DNA of 64,000 bases from Anthopleura xanthogrammica (Eukaryota; Cnidaria; Anthozoa; Actiniaria; Actiniidae). The notes under the pieces were generated by a model that searched no databases, was not told where the DNA came from, and was given only the letters and a program-made list of their open reading frames with translations. This document shows, one piece after another, positions 1 through 10,824 of the stretch (positions within the stretch are counted from its first letter, which is position 1; every line of letters begins with the position of its first letter). The stretch lies in the NCBI GenBank assembly GCA_964019055.1, contig OZ025223.1, forward strand, positions 1,858,625 to 1,922,624, read 5' to 3'. The position numbers and the translations under genes were made by a program.

Positions 1-699
1 CAATCCATGTCAACTATATTACTGATTAACGTCTTAAAAATTCTACACCTTGAATTTAGGGAACTATTCTGAATGATGTTATCACCGGTTTAATAGCAGA
101 GTGTCATAAAACAAAAATTAGGCTTCCTGTGGTTTCTATTGTCGTATATGAGAGACTGAACATAAATCAGTCCTTCATATATGTCAGTATAATGGAGCTT
201 TCATTTTAATATTAGTATATATGGGGGGGGGGGGGTCGGCAATATTGGGGGGGGGGGGGTCACGTTATTTTGGGAAGCTATATAGGGGGTTGTTACTAAT
301 TGTATGCAGCTTTATAGAGGGTTAGTAATAAACTCGACGAAAAGGGGGGGTTAGATATTTTTGCCAACGAGGAAGGGGGGGGTGGTTGGGAAATATTTGG
401 AAAAGACAACAAGTGATTTCACCCCCTCCCCCACATACACTAATAAATGAAAGCCCCCTAAGTACAAAAATGGCGTCTGTATCAATTAAATTGAGATTCA
501 TTTTGGTTTTAGAAAATAATTTTCAAAAATTATAAAAACCCTATTAAAAATTTGGAATTCATTAAAATTCAGCGCTATCATTTTTAATTTGATAAGTAAT
601 TAAGAAATTGAATCGTGCAATAATATTGATGTATGTGTGTGTGTACCGAATATAAAATGAAAGTATAGATAAAAAATCGAATCCGATATTGCTCACTCT

Positions 700-1220
700 A
701 ACAGGTCACGTGATCCCTTCCGCCATATTGGTTCTTGGTGATCACGTGACCCGTGTCGAGGCGCTAATCACATGCATCACGCTACCTGCCCTGATATGTT
801 AAAGGCTTACGCGACCCCCAATATGGAATGAGGTAGTCACGTGCTTTTGATCCAAATATGGCAGGATAATCACGTGACATTCCCTTATACGGTAGATTTA
901 TAGTCACGTGCGTGCTTTTTCAAAAACGGACAGTGGATGTTAACGTGGATCGAATCAATAGATCCCTAGCAATGCGCGTGACTTCAAAGCAGCTCAATTT
1001 ATTGGACGTCAAAACAAAAGAATTTAATTCTCCTGAGAATTTGGAACTATTGTTTTGTCCTCCAAATTGACCTGCATTCCGACGTGCTGCAATGGGCCGG
1101 GTCTATACCGCAGGATAATCACGTGACACCCCTTTTAAGGTAAATTGAGTCATGTGCTTTTTCAAAAATCGAGCAAATGCTCACGTGCTCACGTCAATAC
1201 AAAAACTAGCGATCACGTGA
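700..1220. repeat. CACGTG-rich repeated segment
   Basis: About eight CACGTG palindromes lie within about 520 bp. Two diverged copies of one unit, both starting CAGGATAATCACGTGACA, begin near 863 and 1112. A foldback element (about 990-1073) sits between them, so the segment looks like an old duplication later split by an insertion. CACGTG is the bHLH E-box core, but here it may simply be part of the repeat. Confidence 0.6.
990..1073. mobile_element. Foldback MITE (CAGCTCAATTTGGAGGAC family), copy 1
   Basis: A short imperfect hairpin: the left arm begins CAGCTCAATTT and the right arm ends TCCTCCAAATTGACC. A better-preserved copy is at about 43381-43462, sharing the central motif CTCCTGAGAAT. 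Confidence 0.55.
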
Positions 1221-1302
1221 TTTGTTGGTGCATCGGTTACAAATGAGCTGGAGTATTCTTAAGTCATACTCAGACCTATAGATTTCCCGTTAAACTGAGG
1301 AG

Positions 1303-4300
1303 TTAAATCTCAGACTCCTTGCCAATCAACTGAGTATCTTCTGTGGCGCCTGGTGACTGTGGAGGTGATTCACTTACAGGTGAGCCCAGCTCGATGTTGT
1401 CGTTGTCATCCTCTTGCTTCTTCTCTTTTAGTTCAATCAGTGCCTCGTCCATGGCCAGTTGCTCGGGCCCCTCGGTCAAGGGTTTGAAAAACCAGAAGGA
1501 CAAGAAGAAGAACGTTATCACCAGCACTGAGAACATTAAACGATGGAAAGGAAGCTTTAGTTGAGGGTATTGTTGATCAACATTGTCTATTTCTGATTGG
1601 ACAGTTCCGGGGTAGGTGAACAGTTTGCAATGGATACTATTCCCCTCCTAAGGAATCAAGGGCGATGGCGTAGCGGTAGCCGCATGCAATTAGTCCTCAG
1701 CCACTGATCATGAAGTCTGGGGTTTGATTCCTGACTTCGATCATGCTGCATCCAATGTGAGTAGATTTATTGGATCTCTCCCTGGGTTTTCTGGTCTTCC
1801 TCCCTCGAAAACTCATGGTGTATATTGAATTTCATTTCGATCTGTGACTAGTTATGGGCGAACCCTTGCTAGAGGTTGTTTCAGAGTTCAATCTGTGAGT
1901 TAGCCGTGCCCTGACTTAGATCAGCCCAGAGGTTGTTTCAGGGTTTGTTCTGTGAGTTAGTCATGCCCTGACTTAGATCAGGGTTCTCTACTGAACTACT
2001 TGTTTCCCATGATGCCCAGACTACAAGTACTAACCTCCTACTAAGCAACCAATTCCAGCTAAAAAGTACGAGAGACTGTCGATGTCATACACAAAACATC
2101 GTCCAACCTCGTCGCAGCTCTCCCCCCACAAGATGCAATTCTTGTCAAACAAGAAGCCGTAGAAGATTGGGCTAGGAATCGAACCCAGGCCACGGAAAAA
2201 CACGAACTGAAGACCCAACGCGAACGCCCGCTGGTTGTAAGGTACACACCTGGAATGGAAATGGTTAGACAGTTAAATGCTAACTGGTCAAGCTTTAGTA
2301 TAAATTTGCATTCTTGGCACTTTAGATGTTTTGGGTTTCCTGTGTCAATAGCCACAGGCAGCCCAAATTGGAATAAAACTGAGTATGTAACCAAGAAAGT
2401 CGTTTGATCTAGAGTGAACGGAGTCTCGTTAGAGTGTGGATTATTGAGACTAAAGCAGAATGGTTTCCGATCCCAAGTTCTACTTTAAGAGATACTATAC
2501 TGGGTTCCCTGTGTGAAAGCAGGGACCACAGGTATCCCAACTCGGAAAAAATATTTTATTTTCAAATATTATTTTATGTCTACGTGTGCAGTTTTTTTGT
2601 GTTTGTTTGTTTGGTTTGTTTTTGTTTCCACTAAAATACTGACCTGAGAACAACAGTTTTTGATGGGATGGCCTTCAGGAACACTGTTAACAGTAGAATA
2701 AGTATAACCCCTAAGAACCAAATAAAATTCGAACATCCGTCACCACGATCGCAGTACCCTTTTTTCGCGATGCTCACTGTTTGATTGATCAGCGGAGGAA
2801 TACAACTGCAGCTGCTGTAATTCTGCAACATTGAAGAGCAAAATTATTTTAATTTGTTCAAAATGTAGCTCATATTTGAATCCAAAGAATAGTCCCCTTC
2901 ACAGTTCCCTGCGCCATCTTGAAAGGTAGTTGTGCCTTTGCATCGAAGCGAGACCTTGCAATGACAGAGACCTTTTTTAACACCTTGGACAATTATTCGT
3001 ATGTCTCTTTCTATGCAAGCTCACTGTTCGTCTCGCTACGATGCAAAGCCCCGGCTACCTTTCAAGATGGCGAAGGGGAACTGTGAAGGGGACTATTCCA
3101 AGGTGTTAAGAAAGTCTCTTATGTCTCGCTTTGATGCAAATAGACCATTTTCGAGATGCGCGAGCGCTTTCAAAAATATCGCAGGCGCAGACATGATCTC
3201 GAGGCATTTTCGGGCAGAGTCAATATATAGCGCGCGTGATCTTGCCCGAAAATGCCTCTTTTTCATGTCTGCGCCTGCGATATTTTTGAAAGCGCTCGCG
3301 CATCTCCAAAATGGTCTATTTAGCCGCGACTACATTTGAAGGTCGCTGAAAATGGAGCAAGAAACTGTGAAGGGGACGTTTACTTTTCTGGTAAGTTTTT
3401 AAGTTTAAGCAACTCTCCACTAATTTTCATTAATTTTCATCCCTCCCTCTCAGGATATTTCTTAATACTTACTCCAGGTCCTTTCTCCAAGCATCCCGCG
3501 TGACAAGGCGACATGTACGTCAAGCTATCAGATCCACACACTGGGTTGAAGTATTCCTTGGAGCATGCGCAGTCCAGGTTACACAAACTGCTGACCCCTA
3601 AAGCAGTGTCTAAAGTTCTGGTAAGACATAAACCACATGAAACCCACTTTAGAAAAAGCATTTTTGGCACCTTCACTTCCAACATGGCCGTCATGTTGGT
3701 TGATATGACAACAGAAAGCAAGATAAATATTTTTGTAAGATTAAGAATTCCGCGGACTATAGGCCCCGCAGGCGCCATGAATAAATTAACATCTAGGAAG
3801 CAGTCGAGCGTGCATCATTAACTTGTAAGTAGTTTTCTTTTTCCTTTTTGTTATTGAATTTGTCCCTTTTTATGAAGTTAATTGTTGGTAAATTGTTTGT
3901 TGTAGCGAATCGTATAATCTTCTGTGTAATAGTGGAATAATTGTCAAACTGGAGTTAATAAATACGCATGCTGGAGTCAATGTGTACGAAGGCTCGACTA
4001 TTCATGTAGTTGGAGACTACAATTTTGTTGAAGTCATTCAACATGGCGGTACATACCTGTTATTATACGGTTGTGTCACGCCAGCGATATTCACAGGGTC
4101 ACAGCCAGGAACAAACCAGCTTAACGGTCCAAACAACCCGATACACGAGAAGATCACACAAAATTTGGCCGCCAGTTTGCAGGATTCTCGGACTTTGAAC
4201 CGACGCACGATCAAACTACCGATCAATACGCCACCTAAAACACAAAAGATGGATTGTTGAATTCTGGTTCTTTTGGAGATTCTACGGGTTAGGGCCATTG

Positions 4301-4556
4301 GGGAACCCTATGGGTCAAGTAGGAATAAACACTTTGCAGCACGTTGGTATGCAGAGCTCAGCTGCGTTCAGTGGAAGCAGGGCATATGGAATATATTAGT
4401 AAAGAAATATATGGCCGCCAAGTTGTTACAGTACTAATTTGGGCGGGCCTACCTAAAAACAAACAAGGCAAAAGACAGACAGACAGACAGACAGACAGAT
4501 AGATAGAAAGACAGACACAAAGACAGACACAAAGACAGAAAGACAGACAGACAGAA

Positions 4557-4590
<34 letters not shown>

Positions 4591-7531
4591 ATAGAAAGAC
4601 AGAAAGACAGACAGACAGACGGACAGACAGACAAATAGAAGCTTCACACGCAAATGCGTACCACACGTCAATACTCACAGAACATTCCCGGGACGAGAAT
4701 GACTCCTAAGTAAACGCCAGTTTCAGTAAGATTAAGCCCAAACTTATCCTGAAGGATTTTGGGTAAGAATGAGGATATTCCAGCTGAGAAGAACCCGCAA
4801 GACGTGGCGAGAGTGTTGAAGATGTAGGTCCTGTTCATTACGAGCTCTTTGGTAGCAGGGATAATATCCTATGGACAGAAATACACCTCTTTATCTTGGG
4901 CATAACGTATTTGCTCGAATAAACGTCGCGGCGCTTATTAAATTTTTCGCGCCTCAAAGCGGCGCCCATTCGAGGGCGGCGCTTATTCGAGTAAATACGA
5001 TAGACTTTTCCATTTGTAAAACTTTGTAAAACTTTGTAAAACAAGTTTGTATTCCATTCCGTGTGACGGTCCAGTGTCTCCAGTGTCCGTGTTTATTTCC
5101 ATGTTTGTTTGTTACTATAATATTTCTATCTTGCTTTGCGCGCATGTATATCAGCTTGCTTAGATGTGGTGTTTGTGTGTATATATCGTGTGCTGTGTCG
5201 TCGTCGACCATTTCTGCTGCTTTCTCTTTTCGTGCCAAAATACTTGCTCCCCTCTCAATTAAGTCAGGAACACTCGCTGCACTACTCTCTTTAATTTCCT
5301 ATATTTCCGGATAAATCCGCAGCATTTCGCATTACCTTAAGATTTCCACGGAGTTGTTCGTTATTCTTCGGAATGTCACCGGCTTTCATGGCTTTGGCTC
5401 TCGTCTCTCGTGCTCCGGGTAACTCTCTCGGGAAAGCAAGTAAGCCAATCCCACTTAAGACGAGAAAGACCGCGCCAAAGACGTATCCTAGCCACCAAGC
5501 CCCTATCCAACGTGGGTCATCGGAATTGAGATCCATGCCCACTGGCTGTTAAAAATAAAAAATAAAAATACCTTATTAGGAGCGGATATGTGATCACTTG
5601 AAGGTAGCAATGTTGGATGAAAGCAAAACTAGAAATTGTTAACTTGAGAAAGAATTTAACAAGCTAATGTGAGCAAGTGTGGCTTGGTTGGTTAGTGTGT
5701 TGCCTGCTAAGCAAGAGGTCTATAGTTTGATCCTCAGTGACCTCACACACACTTGTTTTAAGGAGCAAGTGTGGCTTGGTCGGTTAGTGTGCTGCCTGCT
5801 AAGCAAGAGATCCATAGTTTGATCCTCAGTGACCTCACACACTTGTTTCAAGGAGCAACTATGGCTTGATTGGTTAGTGTGCTGCCTGCTAAGCAAGAGA
5901 TCCATAGTTTGATTCTCAGTGACCTCACACACTTGTTTCAAGGAGCAAGTGTGGCTTGGTCGGTTAGTGTGCTGCCTGCTAAGCAAGAGGTCCATAGTTT
6001 GATCCTCAGTGACCTCACACACCTGTTTTAAGGAGCAAGTGTGGCTTGGTCGGTTAGTGTGCTGCCTGCTAAGCAAGAGGTCCATAGTTTGATCCTCAGT
6101 GACCTCACACACTTATTTTGCAAGTGTGGCTTGGTGGGTTATTGTTTAACCTGCTAAACAAGAGGTCCATATTTTGAATTTTACACAGGTAGCCCAGTCA
6201 CAAATTACACTAACCTGCTTGAGATCAACGAACACACCAAGTACCAGTCCCCCGAACACAAATCCAAGGCCAGGCCCCATAATAGACGATGCAAACCAGA
6301 CCCCAAGATATAAAGGCATATTCTTAGGCTTTACGTTCTCATCGATGTACGCGGGCCCAAGAGAGTACAGCGGTGTCGTCCCTGCGCCCATGAGCAGCTG
6401 ACCCAATACGAAAATAAATATATAATACCACTCTGAGTCGTAACTAGAAACACACATTGCATCATCCATCCCTGTCTGGTTCTTCAGGCTGCAGAGATCT
6501 TGTTTTGTAAAGCTTATGTTTTGATTTTTGTTGCTTGAAGGGAAATATGCACCGATGAGGGCATGGGGAAGAGCGAAGACTAAACAGCCAATAGCTGTGG
6601 GGGAGAAAAGACAGAGATGTCAGAAAGTTGTTAGTTGGAACTCATATGTTGCAATGATAGGGCTTTTGAGTTTGACGTCAATTCATGGTAATATAGTCCA
6701 ATATGAAAATTTTAAAATATCGCAGGCGCAGATATGAAAAAGTGGCATTTTCAGGCGCGAAAACGCGCCTGCGATCATGTCTGCGCCTGCGATATCTCAA
6801 AAATGGTCTAATAAAGATTTCCTTACTTTTTCTTCGTGAAAGGATTTGTTGTCCAAATATGCCCTAATTATTTCAGGTGGAGGTTAAATCATTGAGAACA
6901 TTTTTCGTTCTATTTTAGTGGACAAAAATCCTCTACTTAGCAACTCTATTCGTGCACTAGATTTACCTGTGATGAACGCTCCGTAGCCCAACCAACGGAT
7001 CTTGTTGCCAAAACCACCGTAGAAGCTCACAAAACAGACAAGAATCAACGCCGAGACGTCATTCCCAGCAGAAATGATTCCTAGCTCTGTGCCTGTGAAC
7101 TGAAACCGCTTTTCGATGGAGGGCAGGATTAGCTTGGTGATACCATTCACTGCGATACCTGCAAATGGATGGTTGATTCTATATGATTAGTGCTTAGTTT
7201 GGGGATCAAGGTTGACGTCGTAGCGGTAGTAAACTCGTCTCCAAACTCTGGGATCTCGGGTTCGAGTCTTGCACTCGAGATGTGAGTAGAATTTGTTAGG
7301 TCTCTCCCTTAATTCAAGGGTTATGCTCCGTGTCCTGACTTACATCAGCCCAAAGGTTATTTCAGGGTTCTATCTCAGTGTGAGTTAGCCATGCCCTGAC
7401 CGGCGCAGATCAGCCTAGAGGAAATGTTTCAGGGTTCGATCCGCTTTGAACAACGCTTGCTAGGTCTCTCCTTTGATCAAGGTTCGAGGGTAACGTTTTC
7501 TCTGGTTTCCCTCAATCTTAACCAATCACAA

Positions 7532-7597
<66 letters not shown>

Positions 7598-7997
7598 CAC
7601 AGCGTCCAATCACACTGCTAGCATTAGGAAACACGTATAAAGAGAACTAATTCTGGTCTCTTAGCATGGAACTTAACACACAAAGCACGGCACGGTCACG
7701 GTACAATTATCCGTTAGACCAATCACAGCGAGCGAGATTAGTGCTTATCCAATCAAAATCTTCGTATAGGGAAACGTCATTGTCACGTCAAGAAAATTCC
7801 ATACCGTAATTTTTTCAGTCACGCAACGTCTTATCTAGTGTCACGCGTGACTTACCTTGCATGACGGAGAATATGACCAGGCATACCATGAAGCATATTG
7901 GGCCGTTGAAACACTGGAGGCAGTCAGGTCTGAACTTTCCCCATCCAAGACGAAGGTTGTATTCCTTGGCCTCTTTCTTTTCTTTTTTCTCTTTCAT
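1303..7997 (-). CDS. SLCO: Organic anion transporting polypeptide (SLCO/OATP), complete
   Basis: A plasma-membrane carrier for bulky organic anions such as steroid conjugates and hormones; the substrate cannot be read from sequence. Ten coding exons (5' to 3'): 7997-7856, 7158-6967, 6594-6215, 5545-5336, 4868-4679, 4234-4057, 3617-3473, 2822-2644, 2249-2035 and 1526-1303. They join in phase to 684 aa, a usual family length. The protein begins with a Lys/Glu-rich tail followed by CLQCFNGP. The OATP signature DPRWIGAWWLG lies at about residues 248-258. The Cys-rich Kazal-type loop (CNLDCACS, NPVCGSD, CHAGC, CSCIPP) is at about 440-490, before the last membrane helices. The tail is acidic. An AG acceptor directly before the start ATG implies a noncoding upstream exon. 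Introns carry SINEs and foldback elements. The subfamily was not resolved. Confidence 0.93.
1655..1990 (+). mobile_element. tRNA-derived SINE with repeated tail
   Basis: The head (about 1660-1745) has a tRNA-like A box (TGGCGTAGCGGTAGC) and B box (GGTTTGATTCC). A body with CAATGTGAGTAGATTTATTGG follows, then about two copies of the 57-bp tail unit (CAGAGGTTGTTTCAGGGTT). It lies in the last OATP intron, opposite to the gene. Confidence 0.7.
3141..3318. mobile_element. Palindromic MITE, TAGACCATTTTCGAGATGCG family
   Basis: A near-perfect foldback of 178 bp beginning TAGACCATTTTCGAGATGCG and ending CTCCAAAATGGTCTA, with arms over 70 bp containing ATCGCAGGCGCAGACATGA. It lies in an OATP intron. 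A TA target site is possible, since both ends read as TA plus GACC/GGTC. A second copy is at about 6694-6810. Confidence 0.8.
4473..4633. repeat. (GACA)n microsatellite
   Basis: An imperfect GACA/GATA/GAAA tract in an OATP intron. The Cys/Leu/Ser-rich frames across it on the minus strand are not genes. Confidence 0.9.
5665..6170 (+). repeat. 90-bp tandem repeat with tRNA-like boxes
   Basis: About five to six units of about 90 bp in an OATP intron. Each carries GTGGCTTGGTCGGTTAGTGT, resembling an A box, and TAGTTTGATCCTC, resembling a B box, about 35 bp apart, then GACCTCACACACTTG. It looks like a tRNA-derived SINE head that became tandem. Because 90 is a multiple of 3, a spurious repetitive ORF runs along the minus strand. 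Confidence 0.7.
6694..6810. mobile_element. Palindromic MITE, GCAGGCGCAGACATG family, copy 2
   Basis: A shorter, eroded copy of the 3141-3318 element in another OATP intron: arms with ATCGCAGGCGCAGATATGA and TCATGTCTGCGCCTGCGAT, right end AAAAATGGTCTA, left end degenerate (TAGTCC). Confidence 0.75.
7205..7445 (+). mobile_element. tRNA-derived SINE with repeated tail
   Basis: Head with GTCGTAGCGGTAGTAAAC (A-box-like) and GGGTTCGAGTCTTGC (B box). Then come the GTGAGTAGAATTTGTTAGG body and about two tail units (GGTTATTTCAGGGTTC, GAAATGTTTCAGGGTTC). It lies in the first coding intron of the OATP gene. Confidence 0.65.
7534..7595. repeat. (GA)n microsatellite
   Basis: About 30 GA dinucleotides in the first coding intron of the OATP gene. 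Confidence 0.95.
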
Positions 7998-7999
7998 GC

Positions 8000-10824
8000 T
8001 AAAATAATAAAAATTGGTTAACAGAGTTAACTAGTTGTTGCTACTACTGTTATTGCTGTTGTTGTTGCTGTTGCTTCTGCTGTTGTTGCTGCTGTTGCTG
8101 CTGTTGTTGCTGTTGTTTTGAAAGTTATTCATCAGCTCGCGCAACGTCCTGTTTCGCGTCCAAAATTTACACTTTTTTAACTGGGACAACATTGAAAAGA
8201 TAAATGCATAAAGAGTATACGAGTGGCGAAAAGGGAGACAAAAAATTGAGAAGAGAACTATTTGAGACGAGACATATGTTCAATCGATGAAAACTGAATG
8301 GTGATTACGTCTACCACCTTTCACTAAAAAAAAAACAGCTAGTTGATAAAATATCAGGTTTTGAAAACAGTTTTAAATTTCTACCAAAACACGGTCATGG
8401 TTTGACACTACACGGTGATGCTCTACGTTAGACCCTACAAGGAGCTTTTTTCAATTATATGTATATTGTGAACTAAAACATCGAGAAAAAGGCGCAAAAA
8501 TACAGGCATTAAAATCATCTTCAAACAAGGTTTAATCCAGGAAAAGATTTAAGGAAAAAAAGCTGCGAAACACGACACTAAATGGCTTATTTTCTCCATT
8601 TCACTTGAGAGTCCTTGACGTTTTGTATTCACAGTGTACAATTACAACACAGATTGCAACATATATGACAAAAAAAGGTCAAAGAGTGGTATACCGAGAC
8701 TCGTTTTTCCAACAACAAAATTATCTCTCAATTCATTGACACGAAACAAGTATCGTTCTGTTTGACGTCCTTCAAAAACAATTCAAACCGATAAGAGTTT
8801 TCTTATTTACAACAAGTATAAGTGCTACAAGCCAATTAAAAAAGTTTCCATACTCTATCTTTTCATTCATTTATTTGATTTGTTTATTCGTTCGTCCGTC
8901 CGTTCGTTCGTTCTTCATTCACTTTTGTGGAACTTCATTTTGCCAAAGTTTGATCAAAGAAAATCGACTTCCAACATCGATCACTTCGATGAAACTCAGG
9001 GTAACTTCCCATGAACACACTTTTCTAAAGTATAGCCTTCACCGTATCTTTGGATATTATGATAACCTCAATAACCTCTCTAAAACTATTAATACAGTTA
9101 ATTATAATACGGTAACAAGCACAGACTTGTACCGAAGAGTCAAATTCTATAGCATTCTTCTTCGGCCTTGAAGCAGAACTTAATAAGTTTGTGTTCTCAA
9201 AATTTATTCAAAAAAATTGTAAAAAAACTTTGTAAAAATGTCCAACGTACATTGTAAAACAAAATTGGCCAAAGAAACTAACGCTTCAAAAATAATAAAT
9301 ACTGTGGAAAAATTGTCCCTTATCAAAAGTATTCAAAATTCCTAATTAAATTTAATATTTGAAAGGTGGTGGGGTTTTTTTTTACATTAGTGTATATCTG
9401 TACAACCAATGATGCATAACTACTCTTTTCCTCTTAAGAACTTTAATAACCTTGGAACTTATCCATGTCTAAGTTGCATTGTCCCCGATGAATTGAAGTG
9501 GCTTTTCCATTCAAAAAGAATCACACATTTTTTATCCACAATTTTCGACTTTTTATTTATATTTTCAGTGCTTTTACTGAGGATTAATTCGTCGAATATA
9601 TCTTCAGCACCTCTAAAGAAGTTTTAAATTAAAATCACTAATTAGATCTAATGATTTATTAAAGTTTAGAATTAGAAAAAAATGTTTAAACTTTGATACG
9701 CATTAGTAGTTTAATTGACTTTGATTCTGCAAACATTGTCTACAAAGCTCTTCTTACGTAATCATATATATCTAAAACTACTAAATCACAGCTCCCTCTC
9801 TCGACAAACTCTTTAAAAGTAAAATGCACTATTGCCTCTTAAACAAGAAGCTTATAAAACCCTTGAAAATCCTTGGGAAATTATTTTAGTTAAAATTATT
9901 TCATGGATGCTGGAATTTTTTAAGGTTAAAGTGGCCGCTGTGCAAAGCCACCATTCCGAATTTTACACTCGCAAAAAAAAAATTAATTGGCATTTTATAT
10001 CTTCCCTTATGCACAAAAATTTACGAACTATTCTTGTGTTATGAGATGTAATTTATAAGGGATTTGATGTGAAACTACTTTTATAGAAACTTTGTTCAAT
10101 TTGAAAGAAAAGCAAGCAGTTTTGCTGTAGTTTATGACATCAATATTTTAGTAGTGCGTTAAATTTTACAGTTTATCAACATTAAATTTAATTACATATT
10201 TCACACTTTCAGTGCCATTTACCGTCATAATTGCTTCGCAATTTGAAATGGTGAAACTACTGCTACCCAGGAAAGCTATAAATTTCATTATTCTTGTAAA
10301 AAACTGAGTGCTCGTTTTGGAATATTAATTGGCTGCTTTCATAGCGTTTAAACCTTTTTAAAGCAAAGAAGGTCAAGGCAAAAGCCATCGCTCATCCCGA
10401 CACAGTTTAAAAAGAGAATAGAAAGCTTCCTTGAAATTTCAAATTCAAAAATAATTCCTGAGTAAAAAATAAGGTTATTTACCTGGTTTGAGGCTTGTAA
10501 ACTTGGAGGTTTTCAAGGTGAAGAGTTTGTTTTGCTTCTATGAGTTCTTCTGTAACGAAGATCTTGATAACACCTCAAGCGGAGAGGAATTTTAAAACAC
10601 AATAGGAGTCAAAATTTTAAATGGATCCAGGAATCTGGAATCTACGGATCATCAAATACTGAAAGGCTCATAAGCTCTGTAAGAAAATAAGTTATGCGAA
10701 AACGTACGTGTGGCGAGCTCTATTCTAATTTAAAATTTGTTGAAACTCAAGGAAAATAAATTATCATTTCAGCGCATTCTTTGAGGTCAACTTTTTAAAT
10801 GTCTTTTTTCGAGTTCGATCAGGT
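8000..10824. other. OATP 5' flank and presumed 5'UTR intron
   Basis: AT-rich, with no convincing coding exon. A CTG/GTT triplet tract lies at about 8035-8116. On the minus strand a donor-like site (CAACCAG followed by GTAAATAAC in reverse complement, exon end at 10483) could end a noncoding first exon for the OATP gene. That exon is only a suggestion. Confidence 0.4.

Larger units (their letters stand above)
1..1302. other. Gene-free flank downstream of the OATP gene
   Basis: No coding sequence seen. It holds two poly-G runs (about 223-260), AT-rich DNA, a dense CACGTG cluster (about 700-1220) and a short foldback element (about 990-1073). Confidence 0.7.

Noticed and set aside
1639..1647. 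Longer last OATP exon starting at an acceptor near 1647
   Set aside because: Its phase does not match the preceding donor. The acceptor at 1527 has a better pyrimidine tract and gives a continuous last membrane helix.
5720..6112. 130-aa repetitive frame on the minus strand
   Set aside because: A by-product of the 90-bp tRNA-like tandem repeat in an OATP intron.
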